Assembly: GCF_009925085.1 (NCBI RefSeq)
Contig: NZ_JAABNR010000023.1
Location: 1 to 49,130, forward strand
Direction of reading: 5' to 3'
From: Stagnihabitans tardus
GTDB taxonomy: Bacteria > Pseudomonadota > Alphaproteobacteria > Rhodobacterales > Rhodobacteraceae
DNA: 49,130 nt
Part shown: positions 34,186 to 43,045 of the stretch, piece by piece
Layout of the letters: every line of letters begins with the position of its first letter
How positions within the stretch are numbered: the stretch's first letter is position 1
The notes under the pieces: model-generated
Told to the model about the DNA's origin: nothing
What the model saw: only the letters and a program-made list of their open reading frames with translations
The model's database searches: none
Made by a program: the position numbers and the translations under genes

Positions 34186-34725
34186 ATGCGCCTTGCCCCC
34201 CTGATGATGATTTTGCCGCTTGTGATGCCCCTGTCGGCCCGGGCCGAGGGCGGCCTTCCGCCGCGCCTGATGCAGGTGATCAAGGCCGACAGCGCGGCCT
34301 ATTTGCAGGATGTGGCGGCGCTGATCGCGAGCGCCGGCTCGGGCGATGCGATCACCTCGGATCAGCTGGCGGTCTCGATCGCGCTGAAACGGGCAAAGGC
34401 GCGGGTCGCGGTCGTCGCGCCGCTGATGGCGGCGGACCTGAATGGCGATGGGGCTGTGACGCGGGAAGAGATGCTGGGCGCCGCCCAGGCGCTGAAGGCC
34501 GAGGCGCGGGTGCGGCTCGACCGTGATTTCGGGGCGGCCGATGCCGATGGCGATGGTCTGGTGACGGCGGCCGAGATTGCGAGCCGGGCCGAGGAGGCGG
34601 CTCTGTCGGCCTATGGCCCGGCGCGGCTGGCCGAGGTCAAGGTGCTGATGGGTTTCGACGCCGATGCCGATGGAAGGGTCACCCTGGACGAGGTGCGCTC
34701 GGGCGTCCAGGCCCTGGTGTCCTGA
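34186..34725 (+). CDS. Exported EF-hand protein
   Basis: 179 residues. An N-terminal signal peptide (MRLAPLMMILPLVMPLSARA, cleavage after residue 20) indicates a periplasmic location. Three canonical 12-residue EF loops are visible: DLNGDGAVTREE (84-95), DADGDGLVTAAE (119-130) and DADADGRVTLDE (158-169), each with acidic residues at 1, 3, 5 and 12. A fourth, degenerate hand may lie near 50-60 (SGDAITSDQ). Probably a calcium buffer or sensor. Found next to no obvious partner. Confidence 0.85.
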   Translation: MRLAPLMMILPLVMPLSARAEGGLPPRLMQVIKADSAAYLQDVAALIASAGSGDAITSDQLAVSIALKRAKARVAVVAPLMAADLNGDGAVTREEMLGAAQALKAEARVRLDRDFGAADADGDGLVTAAEIASRAEEAALSAYGPARLAEVKVLMGFDADADGRVTLDEVRSGVQALVS

Positions 34726-34845
34726 GCCGCGGCCTGGCCGGTTTCGGCGCAGGCGGCGCGGGTTCCCCCCGAGGGGGGCCAGGTTTTGCGTCGGGGGGCC
34801 TTGATGGTGCGCCCGGCAGCGCCTCCCCCCGGGGTGCCTGCCGGA

Positions 34846-36183
34846 TCAGAAGAAGTCGCTGAGCAGCTTCAGGTTCAGGACGACGATCACCGCCGCGATG
34901 GCCCAGGCGAAGGCGCCAAGCCAGAGGGGGGCCACCAGGTCTCCCATCTTCGAGCGCTGGGTGGTGAAGGCCACCAGCGGCACGACGGCGAAGGAGAGTT
35001 GCATGGACAGGACGACCTGGGTGAGGATCAGGAGCTCTCCCATGCCGTCGGTCCCGTAAAGGATGGTCACCCCTGCCGCCGGCAGGATGGCAAGGGCGCG
35101 GGTGAGGAGCCTGCGGGCCCAGGGCGCGATCCGGAGGTGCAGAAAGCCCTCCATGACCGCCTGGCCCGCCAGGGTCGCCGTGACGGTCGAGTTCAAGCCA
35201 CAGGCCAGAAGGGCCACGGCGAAGAGGACCGGCGCGATGCCCGCGCCCAGAAGGGGCCCGATCAGCCGATGGGCATCGCCGAGGTCCGCGACCTCGGTCT
35301 GGCCATTGGCATGGAAGGCCGAGGCCGCGAGGATCAGGATCGAGGCATTGATCGTCAGGGCGAACATCAGGGCCACGGTCGAATCGATCGTGGCAAAGCG
35401 CAGGGCCTCGCGCTTTTCGGCTGTGGAGTTGCCCCAGGCCCGGGTCTGGACGATGGCCGAGTGCAGATAGAGGTTATGCGGCATGACCGTGGCGCCGAGG
35501 ATGCCCAAGGCCAGGTAGAGCATGTCAGGGTTGGTCAGGATATCGGTCGTGGGCATGAATCCCTTCAGCACGCCGCCCCAATCCGGGTCCGCCAGGACGA
35601 TCTGCGCCAGGAAAGAGACCGCGATGATGCCCAGAAGGGCGATCACGAAGGCCTCGAGCTTGCGGAAGCCGCGCCGTTGCAGCCAGAGGATCAGGAAGAC
35701 ATCGAGCGAGGTGATGATGACGCCCAGTTCCAGCGGGATGCCGAAGAGCAGGTTCAGGCCGATGGCCGTGCCGATGACCTCGGCGATATCGGTGGCGATG
35801 ATGGCGATCTCGGCAGCAAGCCAGAGCGGGAGCCGCGTCCAGCGCGGCAGCCCGTCGCGGCAGGCCTGGGCCAGGTCGCGGCCCGAGGCGATGGCGAGGC
35901 GCGCGCTCAGCGATTGCAGGACGATGGCCATGATATTGGACAAGAGCGCCACGAAAAGCAGCGTATAGCCGAATTTCGACCCCCCCGCGAGCGAGGTCGC
36001 CCAGTTGCCAGGGTCCATATAGCCCACGGCGACCATGTAGCCCGGCCCGAGGAAGGCCAGGAACCTCTGCCAGCGCGTGACGCCCAGCGGGATGGAGCGG
36101 TGGACATCGGCCAGCGCGGCCTCGCCGCGGGGCTGGCTCCAGGCCCGGTCGGTTGCGGGTTCGGGGCGGTCGAAGAGGCTCAT
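34846..36183 (-). CDS. mntH: Nramp-type Mn2+/divalent metal transporter MntH
   Basis: 445 residues and about 11 membrane segments. The metal-binding motifs are DPGN (57-60) in helix 1 and MPHN (234-237) in helix 6, as in MntH/Nramp proteins that import Mn2+ with protons. The start at 36183 (MSLFDRP) is placed just downstream of a promoter-like AT-rich patch that holds a perfect Fur/Mur-like palindrome, so induction under manganese shortage is likely. Confidence 0.95.
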   Translation of the reverse strand: MSLFDRPEPATDRAWSQPRGEAALADVHRSIPLGVTRWQRFLAFLGPGYMVAVGYMDPGNWATSLAGGSKFGYTLLFVALLSNIMAIVLQSLSARLAIASGRDLAQACRDGLPRWTRLPLWLAAEIAIIATDIAEVIGTAIGLNLLFGIPLELGVIITSLDVFLILWLQRRGFRKLEAFVIALLGIIAVSFLAQIVLADPDWGGVLKGFMPTTDILTNPDMLYLALGILGATVMPHNLYLHSAIVQTRAWGNSTAEKREALRFATIDSTVALMFALTINASILILAASAFHANGQTEVADLGDAHRLIGPLLGAGIAPVLFAVALLACGLNSTVTATLAGQAVMEGFLHLRIAPWARRLLTRALAILPAAGVTILYGTDGMGELLILTQVVLSMQLSFAVVPLVAFTTQRSKMGDLVAPLWLGAFAWAIAAVIVVLNLKLLSDFF

Positions 36184-36203
36184 GGGCACCAATCTGGTTT
36201 TGC

Positions 36204-36224
36204 AATTGCGAATTAGTCGCAATT
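36204..36224. promoter_or_regulatory. Fur/Mur-like operator upstream of mntH
   Basis: AATTGCGA-ATTAG-TCGCAATT is a perfect 8-bp inverted repeat with a 5-base spacer, starting 21 bases upstream of the mntH ATG, in the only AT-rich stretch of the gap. It resembles Mn-responsive Mur (Fur-family) sites of alphaproteobacteria. Confidence 0.6.
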
Positions 36225-36301
36225 TAAGCTTGGCGCGGTGGGGCCGGATGTCAAGGGGGAAAGCGATGGGGCCGGGAGCCTTGGGACTGACCGCGGAGGG
36301 A

Positions 36302-36545
36302 AGTGGCGCGGGCGTTCCGCCCGCAAGCGCTTGCCTCGCCTCTGGCCTGCGGCCAACCGGCTCCGGGGGAAGGAGGGGCCGTCGGGCGGGCGGCATCGGG
36401 GAGGGGCCCGCTATTCTTGCTGCTGATCAGCGGCATGGGCGGCGGAGTGGCGCGGGCGTCCCGCCCGCAAGCGCTTGCCTCGCCTCTGGCCTGCGGCCAA
36501 CCGGCTTCGGGGGGAGGGGGGGCGGCGTCGGGGAGGGGCCCCCTT
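36302..36545. repeat. Two direct copies of a ~144-bp G+C-rich unit
   Basis: A block beginning AGTGGCGCGGGCG at 36302 recurs at 36446, and about 68 bases match with few differences. Each copy contains a hairpin (GCGGGCG-TTC or TCC-CGCCCGC), the palindrome GCAAGCGCTTGC and CTGGCCTGCGGCCAACCGGC, and is followed by CATCGGGGAGGGGCCC or its variant. The copies occupy most of the 420-base gap between mntH and rpiA; nothing else is seen there apart from the mntH operator and the rpiA leader. Confidence 0.8.
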
Positions 36546-36606
36546 TCCCCATGGCCCCGCGCGTTCCATTTGCTATAAGGCCTCCAGACCCGAAGGAGGC
36601 CCGGAC

Positions 36607-37389
36607 ATGACCAAAGAACTCTCCCCCGCCGACAAGGCGAAATTCGTCGCTGCCAAGCGGGCTTGCGACTATGTGCAGACGGGGATGAAGGTCGGGCTCG
36701 GCACGGGATCGACCGCGGCCTGGATGGTGCGCTGCCTGGGCGAAAGGGTGCGCGAAGAGGGGCTCAAGATCGTGGGCGTGCCCACCTCGACCCGGACGGC
36801 GGAACTGGCGCGGCAGGTGGGGATCCAGGTTGTCTCGCTCGATGAGGCGAAGTGGCTCGACCTGACCATCGACGGGGCGGATGAGTTCGATCCGCAGCTG
36901 GCGCTGATCAAGGGCGGCGGGGCGGCTCTGTTGCAGGAAAAGATCGTGGCCACGGCCAGCGACCAGATGATCGTCATCGCCGATGCGGCCAAGGAGGTCG
37001 CGACGCTCGGCGCCTTCCCCCTGCCGGTCGAGGTCATTCCCTTTGGCTGGCAGACCACCAAGGCGCTGATCGAAGAGACCCTCGTGGCGCTGGATGTGAT
37101 GAACCGCGAGGTCTCGCTTCGGATGAACGGCGACCGGCCGCTGATCACGGATGAAAGCAATTACATCGTCGACCTGCATCTGAAGCGCATCGGCAACCCG
37201 CGCCAGCTTGCCCTGGTCCTGAACCAGATCCCCGGCGTCGTGGAAAACGGGCTCTTCATCGACATCTGCGACGTGGTGGTCATCGGCCATTCCGATGGCC
37301 GCGTCCAGGTGCGCGACATCAACAATGGCACCGACACCGAGGACCGGATCGAGTTCCTGCCCTCGGACAACATCTTCCGGGACCTGTGA
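36607..37389 (+). CDS. rpiA: Ribose-5-phosphate isomerase A
   Basis: 260 residues. Interconverts ribose-5-phosphate and ribulose-5-phosphate. Motifs: KVGLGTGSTAAWMV (phosphate loop), DLTIDGADEFD (catalytic Asp near 89-92) and LIKGGGAALLQEKI (Lys102). The start follows GAAGGAGGC. Its TGA overlaps the gor ATG (TGATG), so the pair is coupled; the isomerase serves the pentose phosphate pathway, which also supplies NADPH to glutathione reductase. Confidence 0.96.
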   Translation: MTKELSPADKAKFVAAKRACDYVQTGMKVGLGTGSTAAWMVRCLGERVREEGLKIVGVPTSTRTAELARQVGIQVVSLDEAKWLDLTIDGADEFDPQLALIKGGGAALLQEKIVATASDQMIVIADAAKEVATLGAFPLPVEVIPFGWQTTKALIEETLVALDVMNREVSLRMNGDRPLITDESNYIVDLHLKRIGNPRQLALVLNQIPGVVENGLFIDICDVVVIGHSDGRVQVRDINNGTDTEDRIEFLPSDNIFRDL

Positions 37390-38732
37390 TGGATTACGAC
37401 CTTTTCGTCATCGGCGGCGGCTCGGGCGGGGTGCGCGCGGCGCGGATCGCCAGTGCGGAGGGCGGGGCCAAGGTGGGCCTGGCCGAGGAAAGCCGCATGG
37501 GCGGGACCTGCGTGATCCGGGGCTGCGTGCCCAAGAAGATCATGGTCAATGCCTCGGCCTTCCCGGGCCAGATCGCGGATGCGGCGGCCTATGGCTGGCA
37601 GGTGACCCAAGGCGGCTTTGACTGGCCGCGCTTTCGTGGCCAGCTGGAGGCCGAGCTCACACGGCTGGAGGGCGCCTATCGCAACACGCTGAAGAATGCG
37701 GGGGTTGTGATCCATGACCAGCGCGCGGTGGTCATCGACCCGCATCGCGTCAGGCTGGCGGATGGGACGGAGGTCTCCGCCCGCCATATCCTGATTGCCA
37801 CCGGAGGCCGCCCCTTCATCCCCGATATCCCCGGGGCAGAGCTGGCCGTCACCTCGAACGAGATGTTCCACCTCGACGCCCTGCCGGGGCGCGCGGTCAT
37901 CATGGGCGGCGGCTATATCGCCTGTGAGTTTGCCTGCATCCTCAATGGCCTCGGCGTGCAGGTCACGCTGATGTGCCGCGCCTCCAACATCCTGCGCGGC
38001 TTTGACGAAGAGGCCCGCGCCCATGTGGCCGCTGGCATGGCCGAGAAGGGCATCACCATCCTGACCGGGACCGAGATTGCCCGCATCGACCCTGGCCTCG
38101 TGACCACCACGGCGGGCGCGACCCATGAAACCGACCTCGTGCTTTACGCCACGGGCCGGGTGCCGAACACCACGGGCCTGGGGCTGGAGGCGCTCGGCGT
38201 CCAGTTTGGCGCCAGGGGGCAGATCCTGGTGGATGCGCATAGCCAAACCTCCGTCCCCTCGATCTTCGCCGTGGGCGATGTCACCGACCGGATCAACCTG
38301 ACCCCGGTGGCGATCCGCGAGGGCCATGCCTTTGCCGATACGATCTTTGGCGGCAAGCCCTGGGTGGCCGATCACGACCTGGTGGCAAGCGCGGTCTTCA
38401 CCCAGCCCGAGATGGGCACGGTGGGCCTGACCGAAGAGGCGGCGAAGGCGCAAGGCGGGGTCGAGGTCTATGTCTCGACCTTCCGTCCCATGAAGACGCT
38501 GTTTGCAGGCCGCCAGGACCGCACCCTGATGAAGCTGATCGTGGCGACTGATACCCGCAGGGTGCTGGGCTGTCATATCGTCGGCCCCGAGGCGGGAGAG
38601 ATGATCCAGTTGGCCGCCGTGGCGATCAAGATGGGCGCGACGAAGGAGGATTTCGACCGCACGGTCGCGGTTCACCCCACGGCAGCGGAAGAATTGGTCA
38701 CGATGCGCAAACCCGCGCGGGTTCACGCTTGA
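37389..38732 (+). CDS. gor: Glutathione-disulfide reductase
   Basis: 447 residues. NADPH-dependent flavoenzyme of the pyridine nucleotide-disulfide family. FAD-binding GGGSGGVRAAR near the N-terminus; redox pair Cys41 and Cys46 in GGTCVIRGCVPKK; NAD(P) motif GGGYIACEFA; and the C-terminal HPTAAEE with the catalytic base His429. The CVIRGCVPKK form is typical of glutathione reductases rather than lipoamide dehydrogenases. ATG at 37389 is preferred to the in-frame GTG at 37386. Confidence 0.94.
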   Translation: MDYDLFVIGGGSGGVRAARIASAEGGAKVGLAEESRMGGTCVIRGCVPKKIMVNASAFPGQIADAAAYGWQVTQGGFDWPRFRGQLEAELTRLEGAYRNTLKNAGVVIHDQRAVVIDPHRVRLADGTEVSARHILIATGGRPFIPDIPGAELAVTSNEMFHLDALPGRAVIMGGGYIACEFACILNGLGVQVTLMCRASNILRGFDEEARAHVAAGMAEKGITILTGTEIARIDPGLVTTTAGATHETDLVLYATGRVPNTTGLGLEALGVQFGARGQILVDAHSQTSVPSIFAVGDVTDRINLTPVAIREGHAFADTIFGGKPWVADHDLVASAVFTQPEMGTVGLTEEAAKAQGGVEVYVSTFRPMKTLFAGRQDRTLMKLIVATDTRRVLGCHIVGPEAGEMIQLAAVAIKMGATKEDFDRTVAVHPTAAEELVTMRKPARVHA

Positions 38733-38784
38733 AATTCGCGCCTGAGTCCCCAGTTTTAGGGCAGGCATAACAAAGAGGTTAAGG

Positions 38785-39894
38785 ATGGCAAACGGAAACG
38801 GCCCCTGGGGCGGCGGTAACGGCCCCGAGGATGACCGCCCGAAGGGCAAACGCGACGAACCCCGCGGGCCCCAAAGCCAGATCCCGGAAATCGACGAGGT
38901 CCTGCGCAAGGGCCAGGAAAAGCTCCGTGTCATCATGGGTGGCGGCGGGGGCGGCAATGGCGGACGCCCGGGCCAGGGCGGTGGCGTGCCGGCCATCACC
39001 CCCATGGGCGCGGCGCTCGGCGCCGTGGGTGCGCTTTTGCTTTACGGCTACATGTGCGCCTATACCGTGCGCCCCGACGAGCAGGGGGTCGAGCTCTTCC
39101 TCGGCAAGGCGACCGAGGTCACCGGCCCGGGCCTGAACTTCGTGGCCTGGCCGCTTGGCACGGCCGAGGTCGTCTCGACCACCCAGCAGCGCACGACCGA
39201 TATCGGCATGGGCGTGCAGGGCCAGGACGACAACGGGCTGATGCTGACGGGCGACCAGAATGTCGTGGATATCGAGTTCCAGGTCGTCTGGACGATCAGC
39301 GATCCGACCAAGTATCTGTTCAAGCTGGACGATCCCGAGGGCACCCTGCGGGCTGCCGCCGAAAGTGCCGTGCGTGACATCGTGGCGCGCAGCCTTCTGG
39401 CCCCGATCCTGGGCGAAGATATCGGCGTGGTCGAAAGCTCGTTGAAGGAAGAGGTCCAGGCGACGCTGGACAGCTATGAAAGCGGCATCGCGGTCGAGCG
39501 CATCGTGCTGCGCAAGCCCGACGTGCCCGAAAGCGTGCGTCCGGCGGTCCAGGCCGTGCAATCGGCCCAGCAAGAGCGCGACCGCCTGCAGAAGGTGGCC
39601 GATGCCGATGCCAACAAGGTTCTCGCGGCCGCGCGCGGCCAGGCGGCCCAGGCCGAGCAGGATGCCCAGGCCTATGCCGCCACGGTGATCAACCAGGCCG
39701 AGGGCGAGGCCAGCCGTTTCAACGCGGTCTATGCCGAATATGCCAAGGCGCCGGAGGTCACGCGCCAGCGCATGTACCTGGAAACCATGGAATCCGTGCT
39801 GGGCGGGGCGCAGAAGGTGATCCTGGAGGGGGGGCAGGCCTTGCCGCTTTTGCCGCTTGACGGGGTCTTGTCGCAGAAGGGGGTCCAGCAATGA
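38785..39894 (+). CDS. hflK: FtsH protease modulator HflK
   Basis: 369 residues. Gly-rich, charged N-terminus (GNGPWGGGNGPEDDRPKG), one membrane span (about 75-95), then the SPFH/band 7 domain in the periplasm (RPDEQGVELFLGKATEVTGPGLNFVAWPLG ... TGDQNVVDIEFQVVW) and a long Ala/Gln-rich helix. HflK and HflC form a large membrane complex around FtsH. The start follows GAGGTTAAGG. It overlaps hflC by ATGA. Confidence 0.96.
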   Translation: MANGNGPWGGGNGPEDDRPKGKRDEPRGPQSQIPEIDEVLRKGQEKLRVIMGGGGGGNGGRPGQGGGVPAITPMGAALGAVGALLLYGYMCAYTVRPDEQGVELFLGKATEVTGPGLNFVAWPLGTAEVVSTTQQRTTDIGMGVQGQDDNGLMLTGDQNVVDIEFQVVWTISDPTKYLFKLDDPEGTLRAAAESAVRDIVARSLLAPILGEDIGVVESSLKEEVQATLDSYESGIAVERIVLRKPDVPESVRPAVQAVQSAQQERDRLQKVADADANKVLAAARGQAAQAEQDAQAYAATVINQAEGEASRFNAVYAEYAKAPEVTRQRMYLETMESVLGGAQKVILEGGQALPLLPLDGVLSQKGVQQ

Positions 39895-40856
39895 AGGCGG
39901 GTCTTGTCATTCCGGCCCTGGTGATCCTGGGCGCGGCGGCGCTGTCCTCGGTCTATGTGGTCGATCAGCGCGAGAAGGTGCTGGTGCAGCAGTTCGGCGA
40001 GGTGGTGCGTGTGGTCGAGGAGCCGGGGCTCTATTTCAAGCTCTCGCTCGTGCAGGACGTGACGCGCTATTCCAACCAGATCCAGGGTCTGGTGACCCCG
40101 CCGCAAGAGATCAACTTCTCGGACCGGCGGCGCCTGGTGGTCGATGCTTTCGCGCGCTGGCGGATCGTCGATGTGCAGAAGTTCCGCGAGGCCGTGGGCC
40201 TGGGCGGGATCGAAAGCGCCGGGGCCTCGCTGGGGCGGATCGTGAACTCCGAGGTGCGCGACGTGCTGGGCGATGTGCCCCTGTCGACCGTGCTGAGCCC
40301 CGAGCGGGTGGCGCTGATGGCCAAGATCCGCGATGCGGCACGGGCCAAGGCTCAGAGCCTGGGGATCGAGGTCATCGACGTGCGCCTGACGCGCACCGAC
40401 CTGCCCGTGCAGAACCTTCAGAACACCTATTCGCGGATGGAGGCCGAGCGGAACCGCGAGGCGACCGACGAGATCGCCCGAGGCAACGAGGCGGCGCAGA
40501 AGATCCGCGCCACGGCCAATCGCCAGGCGGCCGAGATCACCGCGGAGGCCAACAAGAAGGCCGCCATCGTGCGCGGCGAGGCCGATGCAAGGCGCGCGGC
40601 CATCTATGCCGAGGCCTATGGCCAGGACCCCGAGTTCTACGCCTTCTACCGGTCGCTGCAGGCCTATGCGACGGCCTTGCAGGGGGGCAATACCTCTTTC
40701 GTCCTGGCGCCGGAGGGGGATTTCTTCCGCTTCTTCGGGGCCGGCGATGCCTCCGGTTCGGTGGGGGCCGACGGCACGGGCGCCATGGGGGTCGGCACGA
40801 CGGTGAACGGCGGGGCGGGACCCAAGCCGCCCGAGGGCTCGAGCGCGGCGCCGTAA
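39891..40856 (+). CDS. hflC: FtsH protease modulator HflC
   Basis: 321 residues: N-terminal anchor (LVIPALVILGAAALSSVYVVDQREKVLVQQFGE), SPFH domain, the family segment VDAFARWRIVD, then an Arg/Ala-rich helix (ARGNEAAQKIRATANRQAAEITAEANKKAAIVRGEADARRAAIYAEAYG split around 190-240) that pairs with HflK, and FYRSLQAYA. Coupled to hflK by ATGA. A tail of ~45 Gly/Pro-rich residues follows. Downstream come a UUCG-loop terminator and the repeat array. Confidence 0.95.
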   Translation: MKAGLVIPALVILGAAALSSVYVVDQREKVLVQQFGEVVRVVEEPGLYFKLSLVQDVTRYSNQIQGLVTPPQEINFSDRRRLVVDAFARWRIVDVQKFREAVGLGGIESAGASLGRIVNSEVRDVLGDVPLSTVLSPERVALMAKIRDAARAKAQSLGIEVIDVRLTRTDLPVQNLQNTYSRMEAERNREATDEIARGNEAAQKIRATANRQAAEITAEANKKAAIVRGEADARRAAIYAEAYGQDPEFYAFYRSLQAYATALQGGNTSFVLAPEGDFFRFFGAGDASGSVGADGTGAMGVGTTVNGGAGPKPPEGSSAAP

Positions 40857-40878
40857 GGGCTGCGGACCAGGGTTTGAC

Positions 40879-40911
40879 GGGGCCTCTCCTTCGGGAGGGG
40901 CCCCGTTGCTT
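40879..40911 (+). terminator. hflKC terminator with UUCG tetraloop
   Basis: An 11-bp stem (GGGGCCTCTCC with GGAGGGGCCCC, one G-T pair) closed by a C(TTCG)G loop, 22 bases after the hflC stop, followed by CGTTGCTTT. Confidence 0.8.
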
Positions 40912-40936
40912 TGGGGGGCAGGCTGCGGGGAGCCTG

Positions 40937-41277
40937 GCCCTGCCGACTGGAGGGGCGGCGGCAGGGGCCTGGCCTGTGGGCCCTGCCGACTGGGAGCGGG
41001 GGCTCTGCCGACTGGGCCCTTGCCCTTGACAGCCGCCGCTTGGCCCTGCCGACTTGGGGACTTGGGGACTTGGGGACTGGGGACTGGGGTCTGAGGGCTG
41101 AGGGATGGGGCGCCCTCCCGTCCGGGGGGCGGCTGCGGCGCCGTTGCCCGTCTGCCGCTGGCAGTCGGCAGGGACCCGGGCGGGCCTTTCGTCGCCAGGG
41201 TGCAGTCGGCAGGGCCCGACCCCGCAGTCGGCAGGGCCCAGCCATCCGCCCTGGCGCAAGGCGTCAGTCGGCAGCGC
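40937..41277. repeat. Mirrored array of eight GCCCTGCCGACTG motifs
   Basis: Forward copies begin at 40937, 40980, 41002 (one mismatch) and 41043 (last base changed); inverted copies (CAGTCGGCAGGGC) begin at 41162 (last base changed), 41203, 41225 and 41265 (one mismatch). Spacings are 43, 22, 41 forward and, read inward from the right end, 40, 22, 41. The DNA between motifs is not conserved. A run of GACTTGGGG/GACTGGGG units (41051-41090) lies at the centre. No gene is visible in 40857-41449; the last ~150 bases should hold the degP promoter. Confidence 0.85.
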
Positions 41278-41449
41278 CCCCTCCCACCCTCCTCCCGCCC
41301 GCGTGAAACAATTCCCCCCGATCTGTCACAGGGCTTTGACCCTGCGCGATCCGGTTTGCATGGACATGGCCCCATCGCATGACAGATGATGAGCCATCCG
41401 AACAAGGGCGCCACGACAAGGTGCCCGGCACATCGAGAGGAGTTCGAAC

Positions 41450-42988
41450 GTGCAGTCTCTGAATGTGACTCAAACCGCGCCGCAAGCCCTGGCGCAGCCC
41501 CGGCCCCTGGCGCAAGCCCGGCCCCTGGCCCGGCCCCGCGCCGCGCGCCTGCTTGGCGCCCTGACGCTTGGCCTGGCCATGACCGTCAGCCCCCTGGTCC
41601 TTGCCCCCTTCGCGAGCCCCGCCCAGGCCCAGGCCGTGCCGCCCTCCTTCGCCGACCTGGTCGACCAGTTCTCCCCGGCGGTCGTCGACATCACCACCTC
41701 CTCCATCGTCGCGGCCGAAGCGGGTGGCGGCATGCAGGTGCCCCCGGGTTCCCCCTTCGAGAAGTTCTTCAAGGACTTCCAGGGCGACCAGCCGCCGCGC
41801 CAGGAAGAGATGCAGCGCTCCGAGGCGCTGGGTTCGGGCTATATCATCTCGGCCGATGGCTATGTCGTGACCAACAACCATGTGATCGAGGGCGCCGACG
41901 ACATCCAGGTCGAGACCTTTGGCGGCAAGACCTTCACCGCCAAGCTGATCGGGCGCGACCCCAAGACCGATGTGGCGCTGTTGAAGATCGACAGCGAGAC
42001 GCCCTTGCCCTTCGTCTCCTTTGGCGACAGCGACAAGATGCGGGTGGGGGATTGGGTCGTGGCCATGGGCAACCCCTTGGGGCAGGGCTTCTCGGTCTCG
42101 GCGGGCATCGTCTCGGCACGCGGTCGGGAATTGAACGGCACCTATGACGACTTCCTGCAGACCGATGCCGCGATCAACAAGGGCAACTCGGGCGGGCCCT
42201 TGTTCAACGTCGATGGCGAGGTCATCGGCATGAACACCGCCATCCTCTCGCCCTCGGGCGGGTCGATCGGCATCGGCTTTGCCATGGCCTCGAACGTGGT
42301 CACCAAGGTGGTGGACCAGCTGAAGCAATATGGCGAGACGCGGCGCGGCTGGCTGGGCGTGCGCATCCAGGACGTCAGCGAAGATGTCGCCGATGCCATG
42401 GGCCTGGCCGAGGCCAAGGGCGCGCTCGTCACCGATGTGCCCGATGGCCCCGGCAAGGATGCGGGGATCCTGTCGGGCGACGTCATCGTGACCTTCAACG
42501 GCCAGGAGGTGAAGGACAGCAAGGAGCTGGTGCGCCGCGTGGCCGATGCGCCGATCGGCGAGGTCGTTCCTGTCCTGGTCCTGCGCGATGGCAAGCAGGT
42601 GACGCTGGATGTCAAGCTGGGCCGCCGCGAAGAGGCCGAGGGAGAGGCGCAGCCTGCCGCCGACAAGTCCACCAAACCGGCCGAGCCCCAGACCGGCGAG
42701 ATGATGGGCCTGACGCTTCAGGCGATCACCGACGAGATGGTCCAGGACCTCGGGCTCACGCCCGGGGACAGGGGCCTTGTGGTGATGAAGGTCGATGTCG
42801 CCTCCGAGGCCTATACCAAGGGCCTGCGCGAGGGCGATGTGATCATGGAGGCGGGCCAGCAGAAGATCGCGAGCCTCAAGGACCTCGAGGCCAGGGTGGC
42901 CGAAGCCAGGGAAGGCGGGCGCAAGTCGATCCTGCTCCTCGTGCGCACCCAGGGCGACCCGCGCTTCGTGGCGCTGTCGGTCGAGTGA
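41450..42988 (+). CDS. degP: DegP/HtrA-family periplasmic serine protease
   Basis: 512 residues. Long N-terminal export signal (about 1-60, ending ASPAQA), with a repeated Pro/Leu/Ala-Arg segment. Protease triad His144 (VTNNHVIEG), Asp174 (DPKTDVALLKI) and Ser247 (NKGNSGGPLF); two PDZ domains follow (about 285-380 and 405-510). Degrades or refolds damaged envelope proteins. Start is GTG at 41450, set by GAGAGGAG seven bases upstream. Placement after hflKC groups two membrane/periplasmic quality-control systems, but terminator and repeats between suggest separate transcription. Confidence 0.94.
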   Translation: MQSLNVTQTAPQALAQPRPLAQARPLARPRAARLLGALTLGLAMTVSPLVLAPFASPAQAQAVPPSFADLVDQFSPAVVDITTSSIVAAEAGGGMQVPPGSPFEKFFKDFQGDQPPRQEEMQRSEALGSGYIISADGYVVTNNHVIEGADDIQVETFGGKTFTAKLIGRDPKTDVALLKIDSETPLPFVSFGDSDKMRVGDWVVAMGNPLGQGFSVSAGIVSARGRELNGTYDDFLQTDAAINKGNSGGPLFNVDGEVIGMNTAILSPSGGSIGIGFAMASNVVTKVVDQLKQYGETRRGWLGVRIQDVSEDVADAMGLAEAKGALVTDVPDGPGKDAGILSGDVIVTFNGQEVKDSKELVRRVADAPIGEVVPVLVLRDGKQVTLDVKLGRREEAEGEAQPAADKSTKPAEPQTGEMMGLTLQAITDEMVQDLGLTPGDRGLVVMKVDVASEAYTKGLREGDVIMEAGQQKIASLKDLEARVAEAREGGRKSILLLVRTQGDPRFVALSVE

Positions 42989-43006
42989 ACCGGATGAGAT
43001 AGGGGG

Positions 43007-43033
43007 AAGGCGGGCCGCGAGGTCCGCCTTTTT
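43007..43033 (+). terminator. degP terminator
   Basis: AAGGCGGGCC-GCGA-GGTCCGCCTT, a 10-bp stem with one mismatch, followed by TTT; 18 bases after the degP stop. Confidence 0.8.
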
Positions 43034-43045
43034 CGTTGCGCGGAG

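Noticed and set aside
40937-41277. CRISPR-like array
   Set aside because: Motifs are only 13 bases, half are inverted, spacers differ in length (9 to 30 bases) and there are no cas genes.
41278-41449. Heat-shock or extracytoplasmic-stress sigma promoter for degP
   Set aside because: TTGACC (about 41337) and GTGAAAC (about 41303) are present but no matching -10 element at proper spacing could be defended.
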